A DNA stretch of 64,000 nucleotides from Symbiodinium microadriaticum (GCA_001939145.1 LSRX01000330.1:331235-395234); one strand, 5' to 3'; shown: positions 1 to 14,476, counted from the stretch's first letter. Numbers and translations are program-made. Notes: generated by a model from the sequence alone, not told the origin.

Positions 1-3000
1 AGCAGCAGGACTCTAACCGTTAGTCTTCTGAGCCTTAGAATTTGGCATCGAGGTATTTTCGCCTCCAGACTTAGCCACGCTGTGCCACCCATGGCGAGCA
101 CCGCGCAAAAGACATGGGAGCTGGAGAACCAGGCAGGTGAAACCCTCAATTTCTAGCCGCTGTGTTTGCTTTATCAGTTTAAAAATGCAGAGCCCCAACC
201 CTGAATGGATAAAGCATGGCGCCTAAATAGCCGATTTGCGCCGTCAGCTTGACTTTTAGCTCCTGCCTTCTCAGCTTAGCTTGTGCAGAGAAGCCAATCC
301 CCGAGATCAAGACCTCGTGCTCCGATTGATTGGAGGAAAGTGAGCAAGGCTTACTTGTTGACCATGAGCAGTGCGTCGAAGACTACTCTGTGCATGAACT
401 GAATCGTATTCAGCAACAAGTGTTTCACACAAATCCATAGTGTGGAATCGCACTCCCGGTTGAAATGCAAACCTGACCACAAGGCCTACTCGCATAGCTA
501 AGACCTTTGACACGACATCTCGTGTCGCACAATATTTTGAACCCTTGACCGTGGGCTCTCAATTTTATGGTGGCAGACAGAGGCAGGCTTCTTGACCCGC
601 CGTTCACCAGCACGACCCGGAACTGTCAGAGCAGGAGCACCACAGAAAATGCTTTGCGCTTCTACGGGGTGTTACGACAGCCTTCGGACAGGTGGTGCAG
701 ATTGACGACGCAGCAATCTACGCTTTCGACCAGGCGCATGGCTTTCGCTCAGAGGCTCATTTTTCCCTTCGACATGCCTACAACCTGAGCTTAACACCGC
801 CAGTAAACGATCATCGAATCAACTCCCGCAACATTCTGAAAGACAGGACCGCAGGTGACTCAGGGTCGCAAGGTGAAGAAGGTGAAGATGCTAGCAAGTG
901 GTAGACAAGCACACGAGGCAACTTAGGCACCTGCGCCCACCCGGATCCTACTAAAGCATCCTGAAGGCGCTGCATGCATTCGTAGACGACCCACATGTGT
1001 CAACGTCGCCATGTGCCTGCGACATTGTCGTTGAGCACACTTTCAAGATGACAGCTGTGCAAGTCGTCCCACTCATGAACAACGTACAGCCGACATCGGA
1101 CAATGCAAAATCTTCCAGGCTTCCAGCCTCTTAGCTGCCTGCAAAGCATCTGAGTTTCATTTGTTGTCGGTGGCACCTTGTTTGCACCAAGAGGAAAGGC
1201 ATGGAAAAATAAACACATGAAGGCAGGCCTCATGAGACGAACACACGATTCAGCTGCGCCGCAAAGACGCACATCCCTGCACTTCCTTGAGAATTGGGCA
1301 TCCGCTGCATCTGCTGTCAGCATGCCGGAGTTTGCGAGCACTTCGGACGCGGTGGCCACACAGCCTGCCGTACGACGATGGCCTTCACCGGCAGATTCGT
1401 GGATTGCCAGGGCTGGCTTCAGAATTCCTGGGGCAAGTGTACCTGGGAGCCTTGTCAACATGGCTTTTGAAAACGTCAGTGAAAGGTCGATTGCGCACGT
1501 ACATGACGAACCATGCGACCCAAAAGGCCAGTTGGCTTTTGAGCGAGGGGCGCACAGAAGGGATCTGGATGTCTGAAAATTGGTTGGCAGAATTGCCTGC
1601 ACTTGTGCGTGACCTCCCCCCTTGTTTTCTTTTGTGGCAGCTGTGGGGCTTGGACTCAGAGGCTTGATTAAGGCCGCCATGCGGCAGAAAGTTTGCTCCC
1701 CGCATCCTCGAATTTACAGCGCTGCAATCGCTGGTCCCTCTGTCCTATGAAAATGCACAGGACCCCGCAGGACCCGTCCTGCGTCAGGTTGCCGCAGTTC
1801 TGCGATGAGTCTCGCGGATTGGAGGGCCCGATCCCATATAAAATGTTGAGTCGGAGCTGTACTTGGGCCAAGAAATGCGGGTGTCCCTATGGATCCCGGC
1901 GGCATAAAGTCGTGTGGTCCCGAAACTCGCTATAGAGCAAAGCAATTTCGCGGTGGTCTCGGAGCCGTGGTGCTGGTCGCCTGTGACTCGTGGAAATCCG
2001 GCTCCTCGCCGCTTTCATCCGAAAAGGCCAGCAAGTAGCCCTGTGGGCTCCACCCGCAACTTTGGGCCATTTTTGCCGCCCGCTTTTGCCTTGCTCCTGC
2101 GAGGCCGAGCAGGACGCCATCTACGACAAGAAGCCCTGGAGGGAAGACGTTCACTTCTTTAAGGCGCGTCTTTCCGCTTAGGATATTGAAAGGGGCGCTG
2201 TAGGTGGGGCTTTCGGATTTGCAGATCTTCAGCGTGAGCACTTCAAGGGCGGGCAAGTGGACTTCAGTCGGCCAGCGGACCCAGTCTTCGCCTGGCGAAG
2301 CGAATTGTAGGTCGATCGATCCCAACTAGGCGGAAGGTCGCACTAATGGCTCATGCATCACCTGACCTGCGACGATTTTTCAGCGGTGAGTCCTTTGCAG
2401 TAGACTCCGGGTTGAGAACTGGCTGGCTTCGGCTTTGGACTTGTAGGTCAATGTATGCGTGAGCTTCGGAACGCCAATCATTGGTTGGGCATCCTTTGCC
2501 AGAATGTGCGCATGTCTGCCATCGCGCTGATCAAGATCATGATGCACACGAAGTCGCGGCCTCACAGTGAAAAAGGGTCAGTTCCAAATACTGTCAACCG
2601 CAGTTGACCCCTTCTTGCTCATATTTCGGAGAGAGAAGAGTCTCGGGAGATGGCGAGAGACCGCACCAAGCCCATGTGGGCACCCTGTGGCACAGGCACG
2701 CATTTTGGAAAACGATATGGCAACTTAAAGTTAGACCTTCTCCTTGCGACTTGTCACATTCCATAGTTATTTCGATTAATTTGCAAATATATGCGCAGTA
2801 ATAGCAGTGTCCACCTTCTGAATCGATCGGTGCTGCCAACCAAGTTTGTCCATTTTCAGTTGTGAGGATGTTTTCTGAGCTGGATGGCATTGGGAGCACT
2901 GGATGAACATCTAAGATCATGTGTCCGAGCAGGTTGGCCAGTTGGCTTGTCTTCAAAACCTTGGAAAACCGGTAGTTTCCTGTTCTGTGATTCAGACGGC

Positions 3001-4718
3001 TTGCGATTTTGGTCTTGTGCCTGCAAATACCGACGCTCCCACTTTTCTTTCCATGTCGCACACTGCTGCCTCGCACTCAGGTCTGGGGCACCGTTGGAGG
3101 CTTGCAGGGAGAACGTACATTGCAACAAATGTGCAGTGTATGGCTGGGTTGAGAGACTGATGGCTTCGGCTTCTCATTTTCGAGAAATAAGGGTTGAAGG
3201 TTTTTAAACACCTTCATCCGGGGAGATCACTTTGAGTCTTTTGAAGCCAAGGCATCGGTATCCTTGGGTACAGCCACACGCTGGGAAAGCAATGTCTCGA
3301 GTCCCAAGCTTGAATAGCTCCCCAAGGCCACGCATCCGAAACCTTTCGGCCTTCAGCTTGAAACCCGGCGGAACCCGGGATCCCTCACTGCTGCAGGTCA
3401 TGGGCCTGATGCAGGGCAAGGTCTTCAGGGCCGGAAGGATTCGGAAGTTGAGCTCGTGATCGGGTCTTGCGTAAGAGAATCTAAGTGTCACATTCTTTCG
3501 ACCTTTGCCTGAAGAGATAGTTGCAGTGCCACCCGCTCCATAGAGCGCATAGCTCGAAGCTGGCCGAGAGTTTGGACTCCTTCGGATCATGACCTTGTTG
3601 TTTTGTTGATATCTTACGGACGCCTTCTATTTTAATGTCCAAGTGTTTGCTTCCTGTCTCGTTTCTTGTAGGCTTAACCGTTAGCCGTCGGAATTGTTGC
3701 ACGCGCCTTTGCGTTGCTTCTCGTCGACAAAAACTCTTCGGTTCGACCACGACCGCTTCTATCGCTGTGACCGTCAGTGTGAAAGCTTCAAGCCGGCACG
3801 TGCGCCAGGTCACACCGGACAGGACCTTCATCATCATGGATGCCTTTCCTTTGCCTGTTGAGGGCACGGAGACTCGGGCCCGGGCCTGAAGCATCTGCTG
3901 AGGGGGCCTGTACTCTGCATTCCTCGAGCAAAAATGGTATTCTGTCATTTTCGGTGTAGAGATATACATCTTAATCCTGAGGTGAATGCCGGTGCTGGAG
4001 CGAACGAGTTTATGGTGACATTTACTGAGCTCCAGCCTCATTTTCGCCACGTGATTTCGACCGGTTGCGTGGCACAGTGTGGAGTCCCAGCCCAGAAAGA
4101 CTTTGCCCCGCATTCTCTACCACACACGGCACAAGCATGCACAAGTGGTGCTGCCAGTGTTACGGAGTCTCGCGAAACGAAAGCGGTGTTGCTGCGAACC
4201 TGAGTGATGTGCCTCTGAGTGTGAGTCAAGGGGTCAGGGAGCCGGCGGCTAAGTTTTGAGCAGGAGGGAGATTGCCTACACAGGGATCTTGGATCAAGTC
4301 GCTGTAACTGCTCTTCACGGCTCTACGCCTGTTCCTAGCCAGGTCCGATATATGTGAACTGAAAGGCTACGGAGGAAAGGCTATGACCGTTAACCTTTGT
4401 AGTACAACTTTTGTCCATCCTTTTCTCCTTGTGTTAGCAAGCCACCCGGATTCCGTTGAGTTGTAAAGCACTCAGACCCTCGACCCTTCGGCAAATCCAA
4501 GAGACCCCAAGGACATGCGAAAGGATTGGCAAAGTGGAGAATGCCGGGATCCCGACAGCACTCGGGGTTGTGTGAGATCTTGGTCATTGTTTGGAGTTGG
4601 CGAAACGGCTGCAATCATCGCAATATCGCACCTGAAATTAGATGCCAAAGCCCCAAGCCCTAGGTCATGTTTCAACGGAATCCTGAAAGCCACTGCTGCC
4701 CTGGTTTATCAACGTACG

Positions 4719-4747
4719 GTTTAGGGTTTAGGGTTTTAGGGTTTAGA
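4719..4747 (+). repeat. Interstitial telomere-like repeat (TTTAGGG)n
   Basis: Four consecutive units read GTTTAGGG, TTTAGGG, TTTTAGGG and GTTTAGA. TTTAGGG is the plant-type telomere heptamer, which dinoflagellates also use. Four units, one expanded and one degenerate, inside ordinary unique sequence mark an internal remnant rather than a chromosome end. Confidence 0.7.
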
Positions 4748-7700
4748 GTAGCTTCAAACCTTCCAAGCAGTGGACTCAGATCTGCGGCTGGTATCACTCG
4801 CATCCGGGCTATGGCTGCTGGCTGAGTGGCATTGACGTCCAAACTCAGATGACGTTGGGGCCCTACCGAGAACATCAGCTACATTCTGGCTGTTGGCGGT
4901 GTTGGTAGTGTAAATCACATGTTCATGTTCTTTGCAGCTTTTGCCTTGAATCTTCCGTGACACGAGAAACTTCTCATGGCCTAGACCATCACTGGTTGGC
5001 TTGAGGATTCTGGATTGGCGTGTGTTTTCCGGGTTTGGCGTTTGTCAACGGCTGGGAAGGGAGACACCGTCGCTTTGGTAGGGATTACGCATGGTCAGGG
5101 CTTGAGTCTCCAGGTCACTGGCTGGGAGCTGCAAAGGTTAAGTTGTGGTGAAGGTACAGTAGATCATTCTTGCCCAGTGCAAAATGATTTCCTATCTCCT
5201 TGTTTAGGGAGCTGTGCCAGCACCCATCCCTGGCAAAGCTCCTTGTTTTCGCTTCTTCTGAGATTAGAAAGTCAAGCCGGTAAAGTTTGAACTAAGTTTT
5301 TCAACTCGCTAAAGTCTACGACGAAGAAGCACGCCCCACAAAGGCAGCCGCAGCAAAAGCACTGTCGTCCACGTATGTCAGACATTGCAAGACGCCTCAG
5401 AATAGGTATCAGCAGCATCAAGAACCTTTCTTGGCCGTGGTGGTCGACCCTGCTGCAGCCTCAAGTGTCAAAGGCAAACGTTTTGGAGTGGGTGCTTCGG
5501 GAGCTGGGTCGAGACAACGACATGAACGACAGACGACGAGTTGTATGCACGATCCTGTTGGATTATCATGAACTAATTTGAGTCCGGCGTTGTTCTTGCA
5601 GGGATGTTTCTGCGATGCTTCCAGCGGCAACGATGTGATGATGCCGGTGCTGGTGGTGGTGATGGTCATGGTCGTCTATGACGTTAAGTCGTAACGCGGT
5701 TTGCTTGCCGAATTTGCTTAAGAAGTACTGTTGGCGACCTCGCACAGCAGAATTGTGGCTTGAGCCAAAAAAGCCTTCTTCTTCATTACTGAAGTTTGAT
5801 TCTCGAAGCTGCGGTACCGGAGCCTCGGGGGGCCTCGGGGCCTTGGCCCAGGTCCGGACGTGTGCCTCCGGCAAAGTCGACATCGGGGCCTTCCGCACCT
5901 ACCCCGCCGGCTCGGGGCCTGACTGCTTCACATTAGGGCCAAGACATGTGTCTGAGTGAAAAGGCAATCCACCTTCTTAAGACTGTTAAGTCTAAGTAGT
6001 GATGCCTCGAGTAATTTTCTACTCGCCCAGCGAGAACCCCTGAAACATGTGGTGTCATGCTCAGGCACATACAAATGCAAATACCAGATACATGCTGTGG
6101 GCACATCAGGGGGAGGCTTGAAGCTAGGAGGTCCCAGGCTTGCAGTTCGGGGTGTGATGGTCTGGGTCCTCGCTGGTAGCTCAGCCCTCGAAGCTCGAAC
6201 ATGTTCCTCGAAACCTTCTTGCCACCGGACACAGGATATTCTCCACCGGATGAGGGGCCTGGGGAGTACCAGCCCGGGACTTATGCTGACTGCTTCTGGT
6301 AAAATTTTAGGCTCCAAGATGTTGGGTACGCGATTTCAGGCTTGAGCGAAGAAGTGAAGCCCCAACGGAAGCCATCAAGTCATGTGTGATCACCTTCAAG
6401 TGGGGAAGCTGCTGCAAGTCGGGCAACAGCAGGTTCACAAATTACCATCACAGTAGATGAGGCGCAGAAGCGCTTGAAAGAAAATCTTCAGGCAGCCGGT
6501 TGATGCTCTCCTGTAATGGCGCGACGACGCTCTCATGACGTGTAGCATCCTCAAGGAGAGGTAGACATCCGAGCGGTTCAGCTCTTCGACCTCCAAGCTC
6601 CTTTAGCGTGAACTTCTTGGCCGGAGCAAGACATTTGTCCTACTGTATGCAATAGCTTCCTCCTGCAAGCCATTCAGTCTTCTTCGAACTGCACAGAGCA
6701 AGCGAGAGTTGAAGCCTTGATCTGACCCCTTGTCTCTGACGCGAGGTCCATCCCGCTAGACAAAATCGAGGATTTCGGCGTTCACTGCAAGCAGTGCGCC
6801 GTGTTGTGGATGACTTGCATTCAGAGTGTTGTTCGAAGACGATCCGCAAAAACCCTGAGCTCCAACCCACTCCCGATGTCTCACGCACACACGCACTGGT
6901 TCCACCTGCAGATACTATACTCTTCCCATCGAGATCTTCAAAAACAGTCTGGCCCGAGCCTTACTGCTACAATGCTTTGAAAGACGTATGTCATTTCAGT
7001 AGTACAATGTTGTGTGGAGTCGAAAATTCAAGAATTCACCTGACGGCTTAGACTTGGACAGTTGGTTAGGATTCTGTGTTCGCCTTGGACAATGCGATTG
7101 CGGTGAAAAATTCGTCTTCAACCTATGTTCCCCGAACCGTTTAGTTTGAATCCCATCCAAACCTGATGCTTTCCGATCTGAAGCGCACGATGCATGTAAC
7201 AAGACCATCCCAAGTCGAAAGATCCAGATTAACCTCCGTACTCGGGACGAAACCGGAACCCTGACTTCGATTGCCTACCCCCAAGACCGCTGATTGCAGT
7301 TACGGCTTGGGGCCATCACTGTCGGCTGGTACATGTCATCTACCCATCCCCACTGCCGCGCTTCAAAACACAGATCTCCTTTAGCACAGAAGTTGGAACT
7401 GAGACCCTCAAATCCTGGTGTGAACAAGCAGTCGTAGAGATCTCGTGGTGGACGCAAGAAGCGAGTAAAGCTCAAAGTTCTTTCCTGTTTAAAACTTAGG
7501 ACGATATCACCTCAAAGCTCTTGCGATTTTTTGCGGAAATGGCAGATTCAATAACACAAAGGTTTGCCTCAGAGTCGACGCGACTGCTTCCTGTCCTTGG
7601 AGCTGGTATCTAGAACCACATTTTCCGTTGATTCCTTAAAGTTTTAAAATGTTTCAGCAGACTGCTGGTTGCTGAGTTCTACGAGTCCCTTGCTCGTCAT

Positions 7701-8869
7701 GCCTATTTATCCCAGCGGTTTCACATACCTCATGCAAACAGGCCAGTGTGACACCCAATCTCTCACTACAAGCTGAATCTACCCGAAACCTGCACCCCAA
7801 AATCGTCAAGTGCAACTGTTCCGCAGGACAATACCATCCTGGAGCTGTTGTGGAACAAGTACTGGATCGACACGCTGCCCTGCTGGCTCGCCTCAAAGCG
7901 AAGGGGAAGCCGCAGATTGGGTGCAGAGGGCAGCTTGCGGCTTCAATGTACCGTCGGCTTGTCCCAGGTAGGCAAAGCAAAAGATGCCGAAGGTCTTTCG
8001 GCTGAGCCTCGGGCCTTCAAGCCTTGAAGCTGAACGGTGGAACTCAAGCTTGAAGTTTTCCTGCATAGCCCTTCCAATGCCCGTTGACTCAAGATCAAAG
8101 CCAGATATTGCACACATTGAACCCATGAGGAGTTGATTGCGAATGGAAGTTTTCACATACAATGTCACGTTCACGGGGAAGCCTGTTACCTGTCTGTTTC
8201 CGTGTTGGAGTTGTCATCGGTGTCCTGTGGACAACGTACTGTCTCAGAAAGAAACAGTTACAGCAAGTGCACAGGCAAAGCTGGGTGCGATCGGCGCCTT
8301 AACTTACAGTTTTTGGGCAGCTCTAGAGGATCAATTCTCTCCTGTGCAATTGCCATTGTTTCAGGAAGCCTCGCATCGTACTGCATCATGTCAAGCAGCA
8401 ACTGCCTACATGTCGGCAACTTCGGGTTGCTTGATTCGGAAAGAAATCGCATGGGCTTGTCAAGCATAGTAGATTTGCAATAGGTTCAGAAGTAAGCACA
8501 TTGGTTCAACAACTTCGCAGGCTGAATGGCTAACCTGGCTAGGTTTCAACACTGATGTCCAGCATGGCAGGTCGAGTTCGCCCTTGCTCCACAACCGTGC
8601 TTTCTGCAACCAGGTGGTTCAGGAACTTCCGCCTCGTCCTTTCGGTGACACCTTGATGCTCAGAAGTTGTTCCATGACGTGTCTGCGCATCGTGCATGTT
8701 TTTGGGAACATCCCCTCGATTGACTCCTGCGATTTTGCAGCTTTTAGCATGCTTTAGCATGCTGGGGGAGTGGGGGGTTGGGGGTGGGGGCTGACAAGGT
8801 ACTTTTTTAGAGCACATCCTCTTTTACACGATATTGACAGTACTTTCGTGATGTTGTAGTCCAATACCA

Positions 8870-8871
<2 letters not shown>

Positions 8872-8911
<40 letters not shown>
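8872..8911 (+). repeat. (GAT)n microsatellite
   Basis: About 13 uninterrupted GAT units, with no flanking coding frame that would make it a poly-Asp or poly-Met tract. Confidence 0.95.
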
Positions 8912-11900
8912 GGTTTGGGCGCCAGTACTCCACTGCCCGTCCAAGCGAATAAGTGTGAAATCGTCCTCCACGTAAAGTTTTCCCTAAACTCTTGCTTCAG
9001 AATGTAAAACGCACAAAATGCTCATTCCAAGTGACCCCTCTCGAGGATTCCGCTCTTCCTCATATCTCGTCCCCCGAGCAAATATGTGCTGACACCAACT
9101 GGAGCATATGCCTCAGCACGTACCTGAATGACTCCATCTCCTTGACCTTCCCCTCGACTCCCCTCCTTCTTGTTCCCTGTCAACCACGGACTCCTTCATG
9201 CTCATGTCTTTGCTCTTCTCGGCTCTGCCGCGCCCTCCGCCCCGCCTCGCCCGTTTGGTGCCCGTACACGACATATCAAACATCTGCTCAGTGGAAGGAT
9301 ACATCTAGACTGCGAAGCGAAGCGGTGGTTAAAGGAAAGAGAGCGATGGAGGGAGAAGCAGGAAGGCAACAAGAGTGCCCAAACACAAAGAAGCAAAAGA
9401 TCTAAGTTAGGAAGATCAACCTGCTCGCGCGATTGACAGGAGGTTACTGCAGTCCAGGCACACGGCATTGACAAGTGCCAACTCCAACAGACAACAACGA
9501 CGTTCTGAAGCTAAACTGGGGCAGCGACCACATGTGGTCGCCAAGCCAGACACCACCAGTGAAGCAATGCTGTAACATCTGTCGGGCGGCGACACCAGTT
9601 GATGGTCCCACTGCCTGAAAGCTTGAACGCCTGACAGGATTGTGTCCAAAAAATGGATCAGATCGACATGGCTTCCGTGTCACAGTCGGAGACCCAGCTG
9701 CTAAAACACAAAAATCATGAGCTTGAGTTCAGGCTTTGTGTTGTGATGTTTTAGAACCGGCTATCGCAGAACAGCCAGCTCCTGCTGCCGCTCAGACTGC
9801 TGCAACCTACATTTCCTTGCATTGCAAGATGTGAATTCAGAACTGGCGGAGGGTCCAACTTCGATTCCCATTGATGGCATTTCCAAGGTCGCGACTGCGG
9901 CTGATGATGTCATTGCCTCGACAGCATTGACTTAGCATTGTTTGGATGCTTCGGTCTCATGTTCTGGGGGTGGCTGAGGAACTCCTCAAATTTCCTTGAG
10001 GGCCGCCAGGCAGATGTTGCAAGGTATCGGCGAATAGGGACTACCTCCAGTACTCGAAAATTCAGATGCCTGGGTTTGGCGGGTTTTGGTCACTATCCTT
10101 GCTGTGTTGGCGTAAGATTGTTGATGGCTTTGTCGTGCTCAGCGTCATCCAGAGGCTCAGATTGCTCACGGTGCGGACCGATATTGCGATTCTGCGAAAG
10201 GTCCAGTCGGTGTGCTTGTTGACTTCAGCATAGCCTGCCGAGGTGTAATGGTTCGAGCAGGCAGGGTGCGAAGCACTGAAGAGCCCAGGTGATCCCATCA
10301 GACCGGAATCCAAACAAAAAGCAAGAACACCAGCTTCAGGGGAAGCCCAGCTTCAGCCGCCCAAGGCATGAGCCCAAGAAGCGGAAGGATGAGAATCCTT
10401 TGACAAAGGCCTGACATTGGAAAAAGTCGTGACTTTGGGCCCTAAGCTTGAGGCCGTAGGCGATTGTGAAACCAAAACCCGGTCAAAGACTTTGCAAATG
10501 GATCGGTTGAAGGCGTCGAGAAAGCTCGCAACAGCCCGGGGACCCCTCGTCTGTCGGCGAAGACAGCTCTGGAGGGTACGTGTCGTGAGCATCCTCCAGA
10601 GTTGGACCCGGGGTTTGGAGTTTTTGTGAGGCTCGGAGACGCCTTGTTGGTTTCGGTAGTCGGGGAACTCATAAAGCTCGGAAGCTTTTCAGAGTTTCAG
10701 AGACACTCTCGATACAGAATCCTGACCCAAACGGACATGCAGGTGGCGATTGATGCCGCAAAGAATGCTGGCGAGCAAGTGCAAGGTCTGGCAAGTCAGG
10801 CAGCCTGACATGTTTCTTAGCAGACCCGGTATCACGTACGTTCTCTGCCTTCGCCTACATTGCCACTTGACTCCGTGAGTCGAAGATTTCGAGCTGAGCA
10901 ACCTTGAACTCCAGAATTCTTGGCTAGCCTCTGCTGTTGGGTTGCACTGCCCTTGTTCAGGATCGTATGAAGCAGCCAAAACATGCATATGAGTCATGCC
11001 ATGAAGGTTTGTCAGGCCTCCAAGCCACAAGCCTGCCGGCCAAGGAAATCTCAGCCTGTGTTTCGATGTGCTTGCCAACGCCCTGTAGTTCAGTCTCAAA
11101 TGAATCAATTAGGCTGCCTGTCGGAGTGTGACATTTGGTGTTGTGTTTAGGCCTAATTAGGCATGCTCGGCTATAGCACCTTCAACTTCCGCAATCCCTT
11201 GATTGGCGTGCACGTGCCTGTCAGCACCTTTGGGAAGCTTTGGGCCGAGGGCGCAATCCCTGTTTAGAGAACGAGGTGCGAGCGACGCCATCAAACCAGA
11301 CGTCCAAAATTCGACGTGCGCAAATTTTGCAACAGCGCGGTACGGGCTACCTCTTGGTTTTTCAAGCATGCAGCGTGCGATGCAAAGTTGAAAGGTGAAA
11401 CAGCCATATTTCAAACCAAAGTGCATGTGCTAGGACTAGGACTTCACATGTGTCAGGTCGTGAAGTATTCCTTGTTTCACGGTCGCAGCAACGGACGTGC
11501 CCCGCCAGATTCTCAAGTCACGTGGGCTGGGTGTAGTGCTGGCCAGGATGTCAGTCCTTGCAACATCAGCCTCTGAGGTATGGTTTAGTGAGTTTGAGTT
11601 CTTCACCCACAAGCATTTCAGTGTGCTTAGCCACACAAAAGTTTAGCCAACACTGGATTCTGCGAAAACTGATTGCTCGCTCAAAGACTCCACAAGCCAA
11701 AGCCATTCACCTCACCGACTGTAGAGCGGGTCATTTCAAAGCTGCAGTTCGCCTGGCCTAGGCTACAGCAGGAGCAACCCACGCCGATGGAAAGCTGAAC
11801 ACCTCGCTGGCCACAGCTAAAAGGAGCAGCTTGAGCCGCAATAGGCAAGCGATCAACTATTTTGCGATGCAAATTTGAGCGCAGACGATGACGTGTTGTG

Positions 11901-13099
11901 ATGATGTTCGAATTGCAATGTTTGAACTGTTTTTTGTATTTTGGGGAAAGATCCGCTAATCCGGGGAATCAGATTTTCGTGTTGTTTACATGACTACTTG
12001 TGGAAAGTTCAGTAAAGATAGAATTTAGACAGGCTAGTGTGGACTTTGTCATATACTCGTTCAAAACAGGTGGTTATTTTCTCTCAACATATACCTGAAG
12101 GTAAAAAATAGTATTATTTCCAATATATGATCACGAATATTATTACTAATATATTATCTTTATATTTTTGCTATCGAATATGATATAAAATTACGAGAAC
12201 GAAAAGAAAATTAAATTTGGAATTAGTAGCCCTATAAATATAATAATTGGAATTGGATTATCTTGAATAAATTTGATATTTATTGATATTGTTATAGAGG
12301 TAATAAGATTCTTTATATTAAATATTAAAATTTGAATTTTAAAAGTAATTGTTCTTTTGGAGATATTCGTTGATTCTTGTAATATAATTTTTTATATATT
12401 TGAATATAGATATTATTTCTATTGATTCGTTTTGTATGATTTTTTTTAAATTATCGGTAGGAGGTCGATTATAAATACTATATATGGAGGCAAATTTAAG
12501 ATGATATTTAAGCAGATATTAAATTGATAATTTTTTGATTTGAGAATTCGATTAAATCGACTTGTAATTCTTTCTCTATCTAACCGCAATAAAACGAATA
12601 GAAGCATTAATAATCGTTATATGAGATATTAATTTCTATAATAAGTTATGATAAAGATAATAGAAATTGGAGCAGAAAAAAATTATATATTTTACATAGA
12701 ATTTCTCGCCAAGAATTTCATATATCTATTCGTCTGAGATTTCTTGATCGATTCTAGATACGAGAGCGTACCTTGTGGATCATGAAAATTCTTGAGATCT
12801 ATAAGAAATAAGTTCAATTCTTTGGAGATCCTATTTCCAATCGCAAAATCGATATCCTTCTATATATATCTGTATTCTGCGCTTCGAATATCGTCGCCTC
12901 GCAATTAAATGATTGATTTTGGGAGAATATAAAAAATCGATATCTTTAAATTCTAATATGATTTCAGATATATCTAATATTAATATATGATAATATTTAT
13001 TCAGAAATTAAAATAAGATTTATAGATTTTAAAAAGTCAAAATAATTGATTTATAAATCTACTTCATATATCTATATAAGGTAATGATTATTTCGGAAA

Positions 13100-13303
13100 T
13101 TATTCTTCGTATTTGGTTTCGCGGCGAATAATTTCATTACGAAGTGTATATTTGACGATCATATCGAAGGGAGATTGCTGGCCGCGTTTACAATATACGT
13201 AGGATTTTGTTTTTTTGAGCACTTCTTTTTCTTCATTCAGGCCCCAGTCTGCCACGATGACCTGTGCCATACCGCGGTCTACGCGTACGAAAGCGGTAAT
13301 CAC
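13100..13303 (-). CDS. Unrecognised small ORF, continuation of the upstream frame
   Basis: A 67-codon frame opening at a GTG that overlaps the stop of the preceding ORF. The peptide is charged and looks protein-like (VITAFVRVDRG, then DWGLNEEKEVLKK), ending in a Glu/Arg-rich tail. If the two frames belong to one protein, a one-base shift near 13,303 or a short intron separates them. No family recognised. Confidence 0.25.
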   Translation of the reverse strand: MITAFVRVDRGMAQVIVADWGLNEEKEVLKKTKSYVYCKRGQQSPFDMIVKYTLRNEIIRRETKYEE

Positions 13304-13608
13304 TTGTTGCCGTGAATATTTCGTCTAATGATTTCGATATCCATATCTTCTATGTCACCAGCTCCACCCAATGCCAAAACCCCTCTGGGCCACATGTTAC
13401 GCTGGTTGCTACGTGCGTCTACGTTGCTTGTACGCGCCAACCCGCCGACTTGAGGGCAAGTTGCTATAGCATATAAAAATACCGAAACGACAGCACATAT
13501 ATGTAGAGAAATGAACCGTATCACTTCAGCGCGTACAGTTTTGTTCAGCGCAGCCAAATGAAATATATGAGACTGCCGTTTATGATTAGTCAAATTATAT
13601 AGGTCCAT
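13300..13608 (-). CDS. Unrecognised small ORF in the AT-rich island
   Basis: An ATG-started frame of 102 codons. The middle (about residues 30-50) is hydrophobic and resembles a signal or membrane segment (FISLHICAVVSVFLYAIATC). The C-terminal third is polar, with a Gly-rich then acidic stretch (LGGAGDIEDMD). Its TGA stop overlaps the GTG that opens the next frame (13,100-13,303), so the two frames are either a frame-shifted single gene, two exons, or chance. GC content here is higher than in the surrounding island, which slightly favours real coding. I do not recognise the family. Confidence 0.25.
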   Translation of the reverse strand: MDLYNLTNHKRQSHIFHLAALNKTVRAEVIRFISLHICAVVSVFLYAIATCPQVGGLARTSNVDARSNQRNMWPRGVLALGGAGDIEDMDIEIIRRNIHGNK

Positions 13609-14476
13609 GCTTCATGGAGGTATCTTTCAGCTCAGCGCGCTCAGGAACCCGATCCGATTAATGAGCCAGAGCACGAGGCGCCGAAGCATCGTAGTTGTTG
13701 TAGAGCCTGGGCCATAGCTCGTTGCCGCTGTCCTTTTCGTCAGCTTTCCACAAGCAGCTCAAACATCTCTATTGGGATTCAATTCGCGCACTCCCTATTG
13801 CTTGGCTTAATCACTTGGAGGCATTTCTAATTGCGGGTCGCGTTCCTTCTTATAGGTTATATTCATCATCTCATAGAATTCCCATCTGTCCTAGTGAGCC
13901 TATGAATTTCGGTAGAATTCATTTGCCATGAAATTTCTTTAAAGGCGTAAGGCCCTCATCTATTTTAGCGAATATCTCTTTTATTCTAAATTCCTAAATC
14001 TTTAATTTTATACGAGATTTCGTTAAAATCGGATCTATATTTATAACCAAGTCAAAATTAATTTCTTATTTAATAATCGTAGAAAATATATAATGAAATA
14101 ATACTTTAAGAAAATTTAATTAATATAGATTCATTCTATAATTCAAAATATATCGAGAGATATATTTATTTAAGCTTGAAATTAGGGTTTAAAACGAAAT
14201 AAATCCTTAATTAAATTATATAATCCGTTCCCCATTATTAAATAAATTAATTAGAATCTTAAAGCATGTATTATTAATAATAAAAAATATAATAAAGCCA
14301 TAATAACAATCGAATAATAAAATCTCGAATAATAGTAAGAATAATAAATTAAGAGAGAAATCATAATATTTCTTTTTTATATTAATCTTATTATTGCTTT
14401 TGCTAGTTCTAGCTTTATTCCGGAACCATAAACAAAAATATAGAACCTACGAATCCATAGTCCCCCCCCACCATTC

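Larger units (their letters stand above)
1..11880. other. Region without a recognisable gene
   Basis: Both strands carry only short open frames that I cannot tie to any family. The longest minus-strand frames (3481-4113, 3204-3590, 2594-3076, 1930-2325) lie close together and could be exons of one unknown minus-strand gene, but they overlap in different frames and show no domain. Plus-strand frames at 1287-1667 and 8137-8469 are equally anonymous. The only structured elements I see are the telomere-like repeat at 4.72 kb and the GAT tract at 8.87 kb. Most of the interval is best regarded as intergenic or intronic. Confidence 0.5.

Noticed and set aside
1000..1680. 226-codon minus frame and 126/132-codon plus frames
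   Set aside because: Mutually overlapping on both strands without any domain.
3481..4113. 210-codon minus-strand frame and neighbours down to 1,930 as a gene
   Set aside because: Neighbouring frames overlap out of phase, no family is recognisable and no splice pattern could be confirmed, so no gene is called.
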